Part shown: positions 22,794-33,668 of the stretch, piece by piece
How positions within the stretch are numbered: position 1 is the stretch's first letter
Layout of the letters: every line of letters starts with the position of its first letter
Assembly (NCBI RefSeq): GCF_943734655.1
Contig: NC_071354.1
Coordinates: 41,777,744 to 41,841,743 of the forward strand
Length of the DNA stretch: 64,000 bases
Direction: 5' to 3'
From: Sabethes cyaneus
Taxonomy: Eukaryota > Arthropoda > Insecta > Diptera > Culicidae
The notes under the pieces: generated by a model
Told to the model about the DNA's origin: nothing
Seen by the model: only the letters and a program-made list of their open reading frames with translations
The model's database searches: none
Program-made: the position numbers and the translations under genes

Positions 22794-23433
22794 GGGGGCA
22801 TAGTACTTTTTACACCATATTTTTTGCCTTATTTCAAATTATTTTTCTCGATAACGCGAAAAGCGAATCGATTCGGATTTTTTACATTTTAAACATTGCA
22901 CTTTATACTAATATTTACAATTTTGTTTGCATATGTGAACCTCTTATCCGAATTGAAAAATTCTAAAACGACATCAAAGAGTATTAAATTATCTCGTGTT
23001 TGACCCATGATTTTTTTTAAATTCGAACGCATAACAAAATGGCGGACATTTAAGCTTAAAAGTTAGGTTTTTAGTCGAAAAACTTGACTTTAAACATTTC
23101 TAAAACATACAAAAATTGCAATATCGAAACAAAGGATGGGTCAAACACTAGATAATTTTGTTGACTTTCAAACAGAAAAAGAATTAACAGAATTGCTTGA
23201 GCCGTTCTTGAGATATTTATGGTACCGACTTTGAAAACCTGGTTTCGAGAAAAACGGCGTTGAAGTCTTTATTCGCCGTGTAATCGCTCCAGACATGCGC
23301 GGTACAAATAGCTGTAACTATGTCAATTTTTAGATTTCATCCAAACGACTTCAAACACATATGGTCAACATGTTAATCTTTCGAAATAATCAATAAAAAA
23401 AATTTTTTTGAACTGAAAAAGTACTATGCCCCC
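22794..23433. mobile_element. 640-bp MITE with TTAA target duplication
   Basis: Perfect 18-bp terminal inverted repeats GGGGGCATAGTACTTTTT (22794-22811, complement at 23416-23433), bordered by TTAA at 22790-22793 and 23434-23437. Excision to a single TTAA restores the host transposase frame (RRLKANGKVIED). TTAA duplications are the hallmark of piggyBac-type elements. The internal 600 bp are AT-rich and non-coding, so it would depend on a transposase supplied elsewhere. Confidence 0.93.
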
Positions 23434-23689
23434 TTAAGGCAAATGGAAAAGTTATTGAAGACATCAATCAGATGAAGACCTGGTGGAATAAGATAGCCAA
23501 AAGTGAGTCATATTATAGGAAAAGTTTCAGAATTCTTTCGAAACCGTGACGAAAGATTTTACCCGTATTTTTTCTTAAAAGTATGAAGAAAATACTACAT
23601 TTGTGTAAGAAAAGATCTTGAATTCAATAATAAATAAGTGAAATACACGCTGTTTTTGTTCCAATACTATCTGAAGCAAGCTTTACATA

Positions 23690-24600
23690 CATTCTTCTTC
23701 TTCGAATAGTATAGAGCCGGGGTTTCTCTCGCCGTATCAAGAATTCCCCTACACTGTACTCGGTCCTGCGCCACTCGACGCCAATCCGTTGAGCGTCTCG
23801 ACACACGCAAGTCGAGCCATCTGGATTGGGCCCCTCCATTCATGGTACCGGTTGGGTTCTTAAAGAGAACGGATTCCACTGGTTAGTCGTCCGGCATCCT
23901 TGCGACGTGCCCGGCTCACCGTAGTTTCCCAACATTCGTCAGGTGTACGATGGAAATCTCTCCAAGTAATGCATGCAACTAGTGGTTCCGGTGCCTACGC
24001 TACTCCCGGCTATCCGTTTGTACTCCACCAAAAATAGTCCACAAGCAACACCTTTCGTTCAAATTCGGCAAGTGCCCTTATGTCGTTTAACGTTTAGTAC
24101 AAGGTTAGCTTTGTGCGACGACATATGCTCCTCAATCGAAGCGGTTCGCTAATTTATTTGGTTTACGAAGCATGAATTTGTAACCCAATCCTCGTAGCCT
24201 CCGTTTTTAGTCTGGCGTAGAATGCGTCGGCCATCGTGAGGTTTCTAGTGTAAAGATGTCGAGATCATCTGCGAAGTCTAGGAGGCTACTTTTACTGAAG
24301 ATCGTTCCTCTCGTTCCCCTCCGTGCCTGACCGGATCACACCTTCACTAGCGATATTGAATATCATACAGGACAGTCTTGCCCTTGCCGGCAGCCCCTGC
24401 GCAATTCGATGGGACTCAACAGTGCCCCCGAAACACGCACGTAGAACATCACTTGTTCCAGGCTAGGTTTGATCAGCCGTGTCAGTTTGCCCGGAAAACC
24501 ATTCTCGTGGTAATAACTGCCATCGCGCTCGACTGTATCGTATGCTGCTCTGAAATACACGAAAATATGAAAACATGCACACAAACAAACATACAAATAT
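23690..24600 (-). pseudogene. RTE-like RT remnant with internal deletion
   Basis: Minus strand. RAAYDTVERD, YHENGFPGKLTRLIK and SGALLSPIELRRGCRQGQ lie at 24566-24370, and LLDFADDLDIF (catalytic FADD) near 24270. The C-terminal end is at 23880-23700, with ESVLFKNPTGT, RWLDLRVSRRSTDWRRVAQD. The middle (thumb and connection) is missing or unreadable. Differs in sequence from the 18.78 kb copy, so it is another subfamily. Confidence 0.8.
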
Positions 24601-24664
24601 TCACTTATGTATATGAGAAGTTTGTACAAAGTACGAGTAGATTAATGCCATAATGCATCCAACA

Positions 24665-25105
24665 GATATCAACCCTAATTTAACTCCAATTTCAAGTAAA
24701 ACGTTAAGTGGATTTTCAAACCCAATTTCAAGTACAATTTCTACTCTGATTTGAAAACCTTTGTTAAGTCTCATCTCAAGTACATTTACAATGTTAATTT
24801 GAAAGTCTCTTTTCAAGTACAATTAAAGGTCAAATTTAAGTTCAATTTCAAGTCTAGTTTTAAGTGCAATTTCCACTCCTATCTCAAATCCTATTTCATG
24901 TTCAATTTCATGCCAGTTGTAAGGTCAATTTCAACTCCGATTTTAAGACCAGTTTTAAAGTTCAATTTAGTTTAATTTTAAATTCAATTTCAAGTCCGAT
25001 TTTAAGTACAATTGTAATTCCAATTTAAAATACCATTTCTAGTCCTCATTATATAGCCCGGAAAAGTAGGGGTTTAACCTAATCGGCCGGTATTTTTACG
25101 ATAAA
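24665..25105. repeat. Family H minisatellite and conserved end, copy 2
   Basis: About 380 bp of irregular units built on CAATTTCAAGT/CAATTTTAAGT, ending in GGGGTTTAACCTAATCGGCC then GGTATTTTTACGATAA. This is the same end as at 15.76-15.81 kb. Confidence 0.8.
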
Positions 25106-27960
25106 TAAATTAATTGCGTACAAGTGAATCTGTCATTCTGCCATTTACTTGCTTCATTCAGCCTTAAACATCCCGGTGAAAGGTTGGTATCCCGCCTTCC
25201 GCTTGCGTCCGGTCACACCAACAATGGAAGCAAGCTAAAGTATGTTGTTGAAATGATTGAGGTTAATGGTTAAAGTAAAATAAAAACATATCTAATTTGG
25301 ATTAATAAAGACAAATCCAATTTAGAAAATCTTTTGCGACACTAATTACGTACGGTATGTAGAGCTTTACAAAGCAAGAAATATTTTACCAGTACCAGGT
25401 TGTACTTGAATTTAATAATGGTACCTACAACTGCAGAAATTGTCATTATCTTTGGTTTTATGTCGGGTTTAGGCAACATCAGAAAGGGCACGTCTTATTA
25501 AACATAAATAATCCTTTCTTGTTGTGCTCGCTTGAAAACCTGCAATAAAATTAGTGAGCTCTGAAATATCAATCGTAAAACGGCGATTAGGGCTACCAAG
25601 AGGAAGGATAGCAATTCAAAGAAGCGAAGCAATGTGAAAAAAAAAAATTCATATTGCGGTTGCTTGTGAACTGGCAGTTAAACTACCTAGTTGACGATGA
25701 AACATTTACCTACTGTAAAGCAGCGTTGGAGTGAAGTGACACATGGACGAAACTAATTGGAATTTTATAATGATTTCGAAACGCTAATATCCTGATCAAG
25801 TTGATTTATTGCACAAGTAATAAGTAACTAAAGCTTTAATAGAAAATTTTCTTCAGTAACGTGGAAAAAGTTCAAGGTTTTTGTGCATACTAATTAGATA
25901 TATAATTAGATTATTTTACTGGAAAATTGGAATCCATTCAATCGGTTTTGTTCGAACATGACACTTGTGATCCATAGATTTCGTAAATTAAAAAATGATA
26001 AAAATTAGAAAATCTGTAAAGGTAGCCTATAAAAGATTATATTTATTGATCATTGTAGGAATATTTTTTGGTGAATTTTCTCAAACCTCCACCGTTAAGG
26101 GATGGTCCCTTTCGAGCATTCGGCTGCACCAAAAACGGTACACACTCTGCTGTGCTGTGCTGTGCTGTAAGCTGACCGGTAATCATACCGCACAGATGCA
26201 ACAGCATAGAAAGCGCTGACTGTCACAGTGCACACACCGGTCGGTCGGTCGGTCGGTCCGGTGGTGGTCGTAAAGTGCCCCACCCGCGCCTGGTGGTTGA
26301 CCGGCCAGCCGGCCGGCCGGAGGTTTCAGCATCAGCATCAGGCTGGCTGATGGGAACCGAAAGGCAACGGCAAAAATAGCCGGAGCGGCAATAGTCAAAA
26401 GCGGCAAACGATGCGGCGATGCGATGCGATGCGATGGTACCGGTATTGACTGCAAACAGCACGTTTTCTAACGCGCTTCACGTACCAGCAGCGTACGACG
26501 CTATCGCAACAAAGGAAGAAGGTTTTTTGAACTTTTCGTGAAAGTTTTGCGATTCGTGCGCTGCTGCTGGCTGGTTGGGAGGGAAAGCTCTGCTGATGTC
26601 GTCTATCTGTCCCTGCACAGTTATCGTAATCGCATCGCCAAACGAAACGCCAAAAGGTACCGGGGACGTGATCATACTGTACTTCGGTACCTGTAGGGTA
26701 CACGCCGGTAAGTACAGGTACATGTACTTACAGTGCATATCACACTCGTGCGACTCTGATTGTTTTTCAAATGAGCTGTAGCCGTGGATGGGAAAGGGGG
26801 CCGCCGATTCTCCCCCAAAGCTTTGTGTCGTGTGTGGCTCGAGATGGCGTTTCGCAATCAATAGGCCAGGAAATTTGCATTTTATAATTCATACCATTTG
26901 CGGTGCATATTCTGATGTTGCCTTGTCATTAGGCTACGTAACTGTATGGTCATTAAGACGAATAGCGCTGTTGTGGTTTCTTTATATTGTAAACCCTTTA
27001 GAAAATTTCAGTGAGGTCGAGAAATCGATTGATGGAAATCATTGCACTATTCAAAACTAATGCGAAGTCTATGCTCCCTGCTAGGTGGACAAAGCGGAGC
27101 TTACAAGAAACTGTCAAGGCATTAAGCAAAACGACATTCACGTAACCCATTGAACCTTCGACGGAGCGGCCAGCGACTTACCCCTATTCCGTACCTTAGC
27201 GACACATTGCCTGCTCTGGAGCTGTGATTGATCTAAAGTGACTTGAAGGTACACAACCATTATTCATTTCACTTTTCCTGCCATTTCCCTTCGTCCTCTA
27301 CGATAATAACTGTCCCAGTTCGATCCGACTTCTAGCAATAGCCCGCTGCAGTTGAAGAGGTTTGCTCAGCTGACAGTTTCGCCTTCACCAGTTACAAGTG
27401 GACTTAACATAGCGTGGAGTTGGCAAAAAGTTTTCCCTGACTGTTCCACCTCTTTCCCCCGTGGCTGTCCGACCGACTCGACGATGCGATGGAGGAGCTG
27501 GTTTCGCACAGTTCATGGTGGCAAGAACACGGTGCAGCGATTCGTGCTAGATTGCGCCTTTCCAAACAATCATTTTTCTCCACTTAGGAATTGATTGGCA
27601 GTAGGTGGGTCAAAACGATCAGGCTAATCTTCGACCGAACCGAAGCGAAGACCTGGGGGAGGAGAGGGTCCATCAACCAACTGCTGGCAACGGGTGGCAA
27701 GGGCCGAGCGGGCGAGCGCTTTGCTGGCAATGAACGCAATCTAGGCGACTGGTTTACCCTGATGCCTCGCAGGTCATCATCGGTTGGCAATAGTCTCTGT
27801 ATCTGGTTATTTTCTTTCAGTTCTGTTCTGTCGTTTACGAATGGAGACAAGTTGCGTAATCACACTAGAATTGTAGTTGCATCAGCGGCAATCGTAAAGC
27901 AAATCTTTTTTGCATGGATCGAGCTGTTATATATAAAGTTGAAATTTAACATATACTCAA
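25106..27960. other. No gene recognised; GC-rich section with short repeats
   Basis: 25.1-26.05 kb is AT-rich. 26.1-26.9 kb is GC-rich and carries short tandem runs: (TGCTG)n near 26150, (GGTC)n at 26239-26262, GGCCGGCC near 26310 and (GCGAT)n near 26415. Overlapping ORFs on both strands (up to 127 codons) match nothing I know. The composition could fit a promoter or 5' exon, but I cannot support a gene model. 27.06-27.96 kb: nothing recognised. Confidence 0.4.
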
Positions 27961-27965
27961 GTCTA

Positions 27966-28135
27966 GTTTTAGCAAAGCAAAGCAATGCAAAGCCTAGGTA
28001 CCACATTCCGTTAACGAAGCTTGACTTTCTGTCAAGCCAGTTGCTACGATTCTACGATCCTACAGCCGCTCCCAGCCGAGATTAGAACATACGGCGACTG
28101 GCTTACACCTTACCAGCATCACACCTCGAAGCCAA
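27966..28135 (-). mobile_element. tRNA-like SINE, minus copy
   Basis: The reverse complement reads CCCAGTTGGCTTCGAGGT, then a GCCAGTCG..GTATGTTCTAATCTCGG segment (pol III B-box-like position), GGATCGTAG, and an end GGAATGTGGTACC then AGGCTTTGC/(TTTGC)n. This is the same plan as 43083-43290 on the plus strand, with small deletions. Confidence 0.8.
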
Positions 28136-28254
28136 CTGGGAGGCCTACATTTTACATTTGGCTTGATGTTAAAATATATTTTTAAAAACTGCTTAGGCTA
28201 TTTACATTATATTTGATGGAAATGTATCTGATTTCTGTTACGTGTTCATTAATT

Positions 28255-29696
<1,442 letters not shown>

Positions 29697-29699
<3 letters not shown>

Positions 29700-30586
29700 G
29701 AATCGCCGAATCGCGAATGGCCGAAATCCAAACGGCCGAATTACAACAACAGTCACAGAAGGCAGAATCACGAAAGGCCGAATCGCGATAGGCCGAATCA
29801 CGAATGCCCGAATTTTCCCGGAATGCCCAAATCAACAAAAAATCTATTACTCATTTTGTTAAACCTTACACATTTTGAATAAATTTTTACATCTATTTCT
29901 CTCCGCGAATTTGAAACATCCCCCCGAAAAACCTTTAAAATTTTCCCCTCAATTGCCTTTTGTTCGACTCGCAGCTCTGTGATGATCAGCGTCAATGATA
30001 GGTGAAGGAAAAAAGCTTTTCGTAAAATTCTGTACCTTAGTTTCAGAATAACAAGACATACTCTGCGTCTTATTTTTTATTTTGGTAGATATAGTATAGA
30101 TGATCAATAGTTGTTTCTTCGTCTAAGCGCGAACAATTTACGTTTATTATAGGGTGCGAGGCTTATTGATCATGTTAGTAGCAAATATTTCATAGACGAT
30201 TCAAGGCGAGACGGCCGCAGGCTGCGAGTGTGCGCCGGTGACCCGCCGTCGGAAGCGTCGGCCACTGCGGGGGGGGGGCAGCCCCCCCGCAGAAACCACT
30301 ACTATTTAGGTGCATGCATTTTCCTAGGTTTACTGACTAGTAGGGATTATCCCTTAGTTTAGTCCGAACGAGCGGCAGCGAGTAAGGACAGCATATACCC
30401 AACATTTGTGCAGGCTGAACGCCGTGATTATTTTCAGCCAAATGTGACGTTCGGCCATTCGTGTTTCAGCCTTTTGAGATTCGGCCATTCATAATTCGGC
30501 CGTTTGTGATTCGACCGTTCGTAATTCGGCCATTAGATATATTATGCCATTTGTTATTTCGGCTATTTGTGTTTCGGCCATTCGTA
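29697..30586. mobile_element. Foldback-like element with 15-bp tandem-repeat arms
   Basis: The left arm 29697-29820 and right arm 30440-30586 are arrays of a ~15-bp unit (consensus TCACGAATGGCCGAA) in opposite orientations. They start TACGAATCGCCGAA and end TTCGGCCATTCGTA. The ~620-bp core holds a strong G/C stem-loop (30265-30292, CTGCGGGGGGG against CCCCCCCGCAG) and family G sequence that recurs at 16.4 kb and 37.6 kb. Long inverted arms made of tandem subrepeats are the architecture of Drosophila FB-type elements. No transposase inside. Family relation to FB is structural only. Confidence 0.75.
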
Positions 30587-30591
30587 GGTAA

Positions 30592-31171
30592 TCCTGCCTG
30601 GCGTATCCTTGGGTTTCTTGGAGCCTCCTGGTCTTGCGTCTCCTGGTGAAGGTCTTGGCCTCTTCAGCGTGGAGAGGGACCCGGATTCTGCCTCCAGGGG
30701 ATTTCCTTTCGCCTTTCCTTTTACTGCCGCCCGGTTCGCTATCTGTGGTGCTTCATTAGAGTTTGCCAACGCTTTTTCAGCTGTTTCCACTCTCGTTCGC
30801 AGGCTCTGCTGTTCTTTATCGACAGCGTGAATGGCGGACTTTAATCTTATCGCCAACTGCTTGATCTTCTTGTTCACGTAGTGTTTGTCTTTAACAAAAC
30901 CGTAGAGTTCTTCGGCTGCTTTCTTGGCTTCCTTCATTTTCGATCTGCCGTACGGCAGTCCTTGTTGCACGGCCTGCAGATTGCTTTTACCAGTGGCCAG
31001 TACATGCTGTCCTCCTTGGGGATTCTCACTGCTTTGGGCGATTGCCATAGCAACCTCGGTCCGAGTTGGCGAACGCTGCAATTTCGCGCTTCGGGCGAAC
31101 GAGTCTTTCTCTCCTTTTTCTCCTACTTGTTGTGGTGTTTGTGGATCTATCTCCATTCTGTTGGGTCCCAA
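30592..31171 (-). pseudogene. R1-clade ORF1 (gag-like) N-terminal part
   Basis: Minus-strand frame from ATG at 31171, about 190 codons. It starts MGPNRMEIDPQTPQ, then a charged helix-rich section (KEAKKAAEELYGFVKDKHY, VNKKIKQLAIRLKSAI, RTRVETAEKALANS) that looks like a coiled coil. A basic Pro/Lys-rich end (RPRPSPGDARPGGSKKPKD) follows. The frame then runs into the foldback-like arm at 30586. The zinc-knuckle half that should follow is found separately on the plus strand at 32157-32375. ORF1 proteins of this type bind the element RNA (family knowledge). The first 190 codons carry no stop. Confidence 0.75.
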
Positions 31172-31482
31172 CTCTAGGCCGCTATCTCCGCTAGTATTTG
31201 TGTAGTCACCTTTACGATCCCATGATGATCTATGTAAGCAGGGAGGCCATGACCAGGGACACTCCCCCCTATCCTTCGTGGGGATCCGATCAGCGTTAGT
31301 CAGGAATGTATCATCTGAGCCTACACCACCGCACTTGGACCTGTGTGACGAGCTTTGAACGTACCTAGAGACCAGCTACGGTTTTAGTGGGACAGATGGC
31401 AGCTGTACCATTAGTCTACTCGCCGTTTCGTGAAGGTGTCGCCCTTCCTTAGCTAAGGTAGTAGAATAGCACAGCCGTCAGC
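31172..31482 (-). other. R1-clade 5' UTR, distal part (inverted)
   Basis: Lies directly upstream of the ORF1 ATG on the minus strand and starts with the 22 bp shared with 29678-29699. No ORF. It joins the RT fragment at 31483 through a GCTG microhomology. An RT 3' break joined to a 5' UTR is not a normal element order. Confidence 0.55.
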
Positions 31483-32156
31483 CTATTCTCTCCCATTCAC
31501 CTCTTCACTTGATTCGCTAGTTACTATCAGCGCCACATCATCAGCAAAACCGACAATCTCCACACCCCTGGGGAGGTTCGTACCATCGTACAGCGCGCTC
31601 CATAGCGTCTGGCCAAGGATGGATGCCTGTCTCGTATATCAGTGTATGATTATGAAAGTAACTTTTCATAATCCTGCAGAGATACACAGGAACCGTCAAG
31701 CTAATCAGTGAACGGGCAATTGCTTCCCAGCTGGCGCTATTGAAAGCAATGTTCACGCCTAAGGTGACCACCGCACAGTAGCGGTTTCCTCTTCTCTGTT
31801 GTTTTTGGGCCTTTTCCGCAGCATCCACTACCATTCGCATAGCATCTATTGTAGACCTGCCTTTCCGGAAGCCGAACTGCTTGTTTGACAGGCCGTTCTC
31901 AGCAATACCAGCTTCTGGCGCTTCTAGGTATCGGGAAAGTTACCTTCGTCAACGCATTTCTGCAGTGTGGTCCTAAACATATCTGGATTTTCCATGATTG
32001 CTACTTTCAAAGCCAGGTTCGGAATTCCGTCTGGACCTGGGGCTCTCTTTCCCTTCATGGTCTTCGCCAGCTCAATTTGCTCCTCGTTGGTAATTCGAAC
32101 CTCCTCTACGTGCTCCGCCTCCTCGCCATACGGTGGGCTTGGCCAGGGTGTTATTT
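31483..32156 (-). pseudogene. R1-clade RT fragment, inverted duplicate
   Basis: Minus strand reads EITPWPSPPYGEEAEHVEE, KGKRAPGPDGIPNLALKVAI, MENPDMFRTTLQKCVDEGNF (32155-31925). A gap with frame change follows, then AMRMVVDAAEKAQKQQRR, FNSASWEAIARSL, VYLCRIMKSYFHNHTLIYET, GVEIVGFADDVALIV in a shifted frame near 31560, and SESSEEVNGRE. Nearly the same peptides occur on the plus strand at 32885-33658. It therefore forms an inverted partial duplicate with ~5' ends facing each other at ~32156. The QGS-containing block is deleted. Confidence 0.85.
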
Positions 32157-32375
32157 CATGGAGTTCTGCCACATTGCAAGAAATTGCAAAAGACCTTTGG
32201 AAATAGGAGCAAATTATGTAGAAAGTGCGGTGAAGATGATCATAAAGCTCATGACTGTAGGAAGCCACCGAAATGCCTGATCTGTCCAAATGAAGATGGC
32301 AATAACCACGTGACAGGAGGCCCGAGATGTCCGGCCTCTGAACAGGCGGCAGCTGCTAGATCACAGTGCAGGTGA
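32157..32375 (+). pseudogene. R1-clade ORF1 C-terminus with zinc knuckles
   Basis: The plus frame ends MGLARVLFHG-type junk then reads CRKCGEDDHKAHDC (CX2CX4HX4C) and CLICPNEDGNNHVTGG, then RCPASEQAAAARSQCR and TGA at 32373-32375. A further knuckle-like CHIARNCK lies in a different frame just upstream (~32169), implying a frameshift. Two or three CCHC knuckles followed by a short tail and an overlapping ORF2 is typical of R1-clade ORF1. The N-terminal half is on the minus strand at 30592-31171. Confidence 0.85.
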
Positions 32376-33666
32376 CGCAAATAAACCTGAATCACTGCGA
32401 TACAGCACAACAACTGCAGTCCATGGTGGAAGCACTGAACGATTTAGCTATTATCTCGGAGCCATATCGAATCCCATCTGGTGATGGGAATTGGGCAGCA
32501 GACAAGGCAAAAACTGCTGTAATTTGGACGGTGGGAAGGGTGTGTTTGTTGAAGCGCTCAGGTTTCAAAGCATTCCTTCGAACCTAAGAACGGAAAGGTT
32601 GACAGCAGTATTAACACGAGCATGCGATGCCACTATGCCGAGGATAAAGAGACCGATGAACGGTCGCCGCCCAGTCTACTGGTGGAACACGACGATCGCT
32701 GAATTAGGGGCAAGTCAGCGGGCTCGCAACGATGCCGATAGAGAAGAAAGAATACTAGTGCACAGGATAGCAAGAACCGCACTTAACAAAGCAATTAGGC
32801 TCAGCAAGAAATCTTGCTATGAGGAACTTTGTCGTAGCGCCAACGCAAATCCTTGGGGAAATTATCGACGGGTTGTTTCCACAACATGAAATAACACCCT
32901 GGCCAAGCCCACCGTATGGCGAGGAGGCGGAGCACGTAGAGGAAGCTCGAATCACCAACGAGGGGATTCCCATGAAGGGAAAGAGAGCCCCAGGTCCAGA
33001 CGGAATTCCGAACCTGGCTTTGAAAGTAGCAATCATGGAGAATCCAGATATGTTTAGGACCACACTGCAGAAATGCGTTGACGAAGGTAACTTTCCCGAT
33101 ACCCCGTGTTGCTGCCGAAGCCGGGAAAACCCCCCGGTGATCCATCAGCGTATAGCCCTATATGCCTATTGGATACGGTTGGCAAGTTGCTAGAGATAGT
33201 AATACCGAATAGACTCACCAAGTACACGGAGTGTGAGAACGGCCTGTCAAACAAGCAGTTCGGCTTCCGGAAAGGCAGGTCTACAATAGATGCCATGCGA
33301 ATGGTAGTGGATGCTATTGCTACTGTACGGTTGTCACCTTAGACGTGAGGAATGCTTTCAATAGCGCCAGCTGGGAAGCAATCGCCCGTTCGCTGGTTAG
33401 TATGGCGGTTCCTGTGTATCTCTGCAGGATTTTGAAAAGTTACTTTCATAATCGTACACTGATATACGAGACAGATAGAGGGGAGAGAAGGATTACAATC
33501 ACGGCAGGCGTTCCTCAGGGCTCCATCCTTGACCCGACGCTATGGAACGCGCTGTACGATGGAGTATTGAAGCTAAACCTCCCCAGGGGTGTGGAGATTG
33601 TCGGTTTCGCTGATGATGTGGCGTTGATAGTAACTGGCGAATCAAGAGAAGAGGTGTAGGTACTCG
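32366..33666 (+). pseudogene. R1-clade ORF2 (endonuclease/RT), first part
   Basis: Starts overlapping the ORF1 stop with MQVTQINLNHCDTAQQLQ and LAIISEPYRIPSGDGNW, the N-terminal strand of an AP-type endonuclease. Most of the endonuclease is then deleted (break near 32545). From ~32580 the linker reads CDATMPRIKRPMNGRRPVYW and WNTTIAELGASQRARND. The RT follows: PGPDGIPNLAL near 32990, FGFRKGRSTIDAMRMVVDA near 33270, RNAFNSASWEAIARSL near 33350, AGVPQGSILDPTLWNALYDG near 33510, and catalytic FADD at ~33610. Several frameshifts and an in-frame TAG at 33658 are present. The frame is interrupted by the Jockey-like insert and continues at 35541. Confidence 0.88.
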
Positions 33667-33668
33667 CC

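Larger units (their letters stand above)
20917..23550 (+). pseudogene. IS630-Tc1-mariner transposase, DD37E type, interrupted
   Basis: Starts ATG at 20917 with MEAERRE and an N-terminal helix-turn-helix (LAKQLKLPRNTI, VIKRYKET), then RNPNLSNRDLARKL and TVRRIRLQE to 21220. The frame resumes at ~22189 with YRANKQPNRTIK, then KFDGCLLMDNETYVKADF (22352 on). A frameshift follows near 22430, then FWPDLASYHY, RPIEKCWAI to 22793, and WWNKIAKSE and the stop at 23548-23550. Between the D of FWPDL and the E of RPIEK there are 37 residues, which is the DD37E signature described in mosquitoes. It contains several in-frame stops and three insertions (21221-22188, 22289-22351, 22794-23433). Terminal inverted repeats were not identified. 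Confidence 0.88.

Noticed and set aside
26478..26861. First exon of a host gene in the GC-rich section at 26.1-26.9 kb
   Set aside because: Overlapping ORFs on both strands, all dominated by short tandem repeats. No splice donor or protein similarity supports a model.
27591..28085. 164-codon plus-strand ORF
   Set aside because: Its 3' third is antisense to a SINE copy and the rest matches nothing. No splice or promoter evidence.
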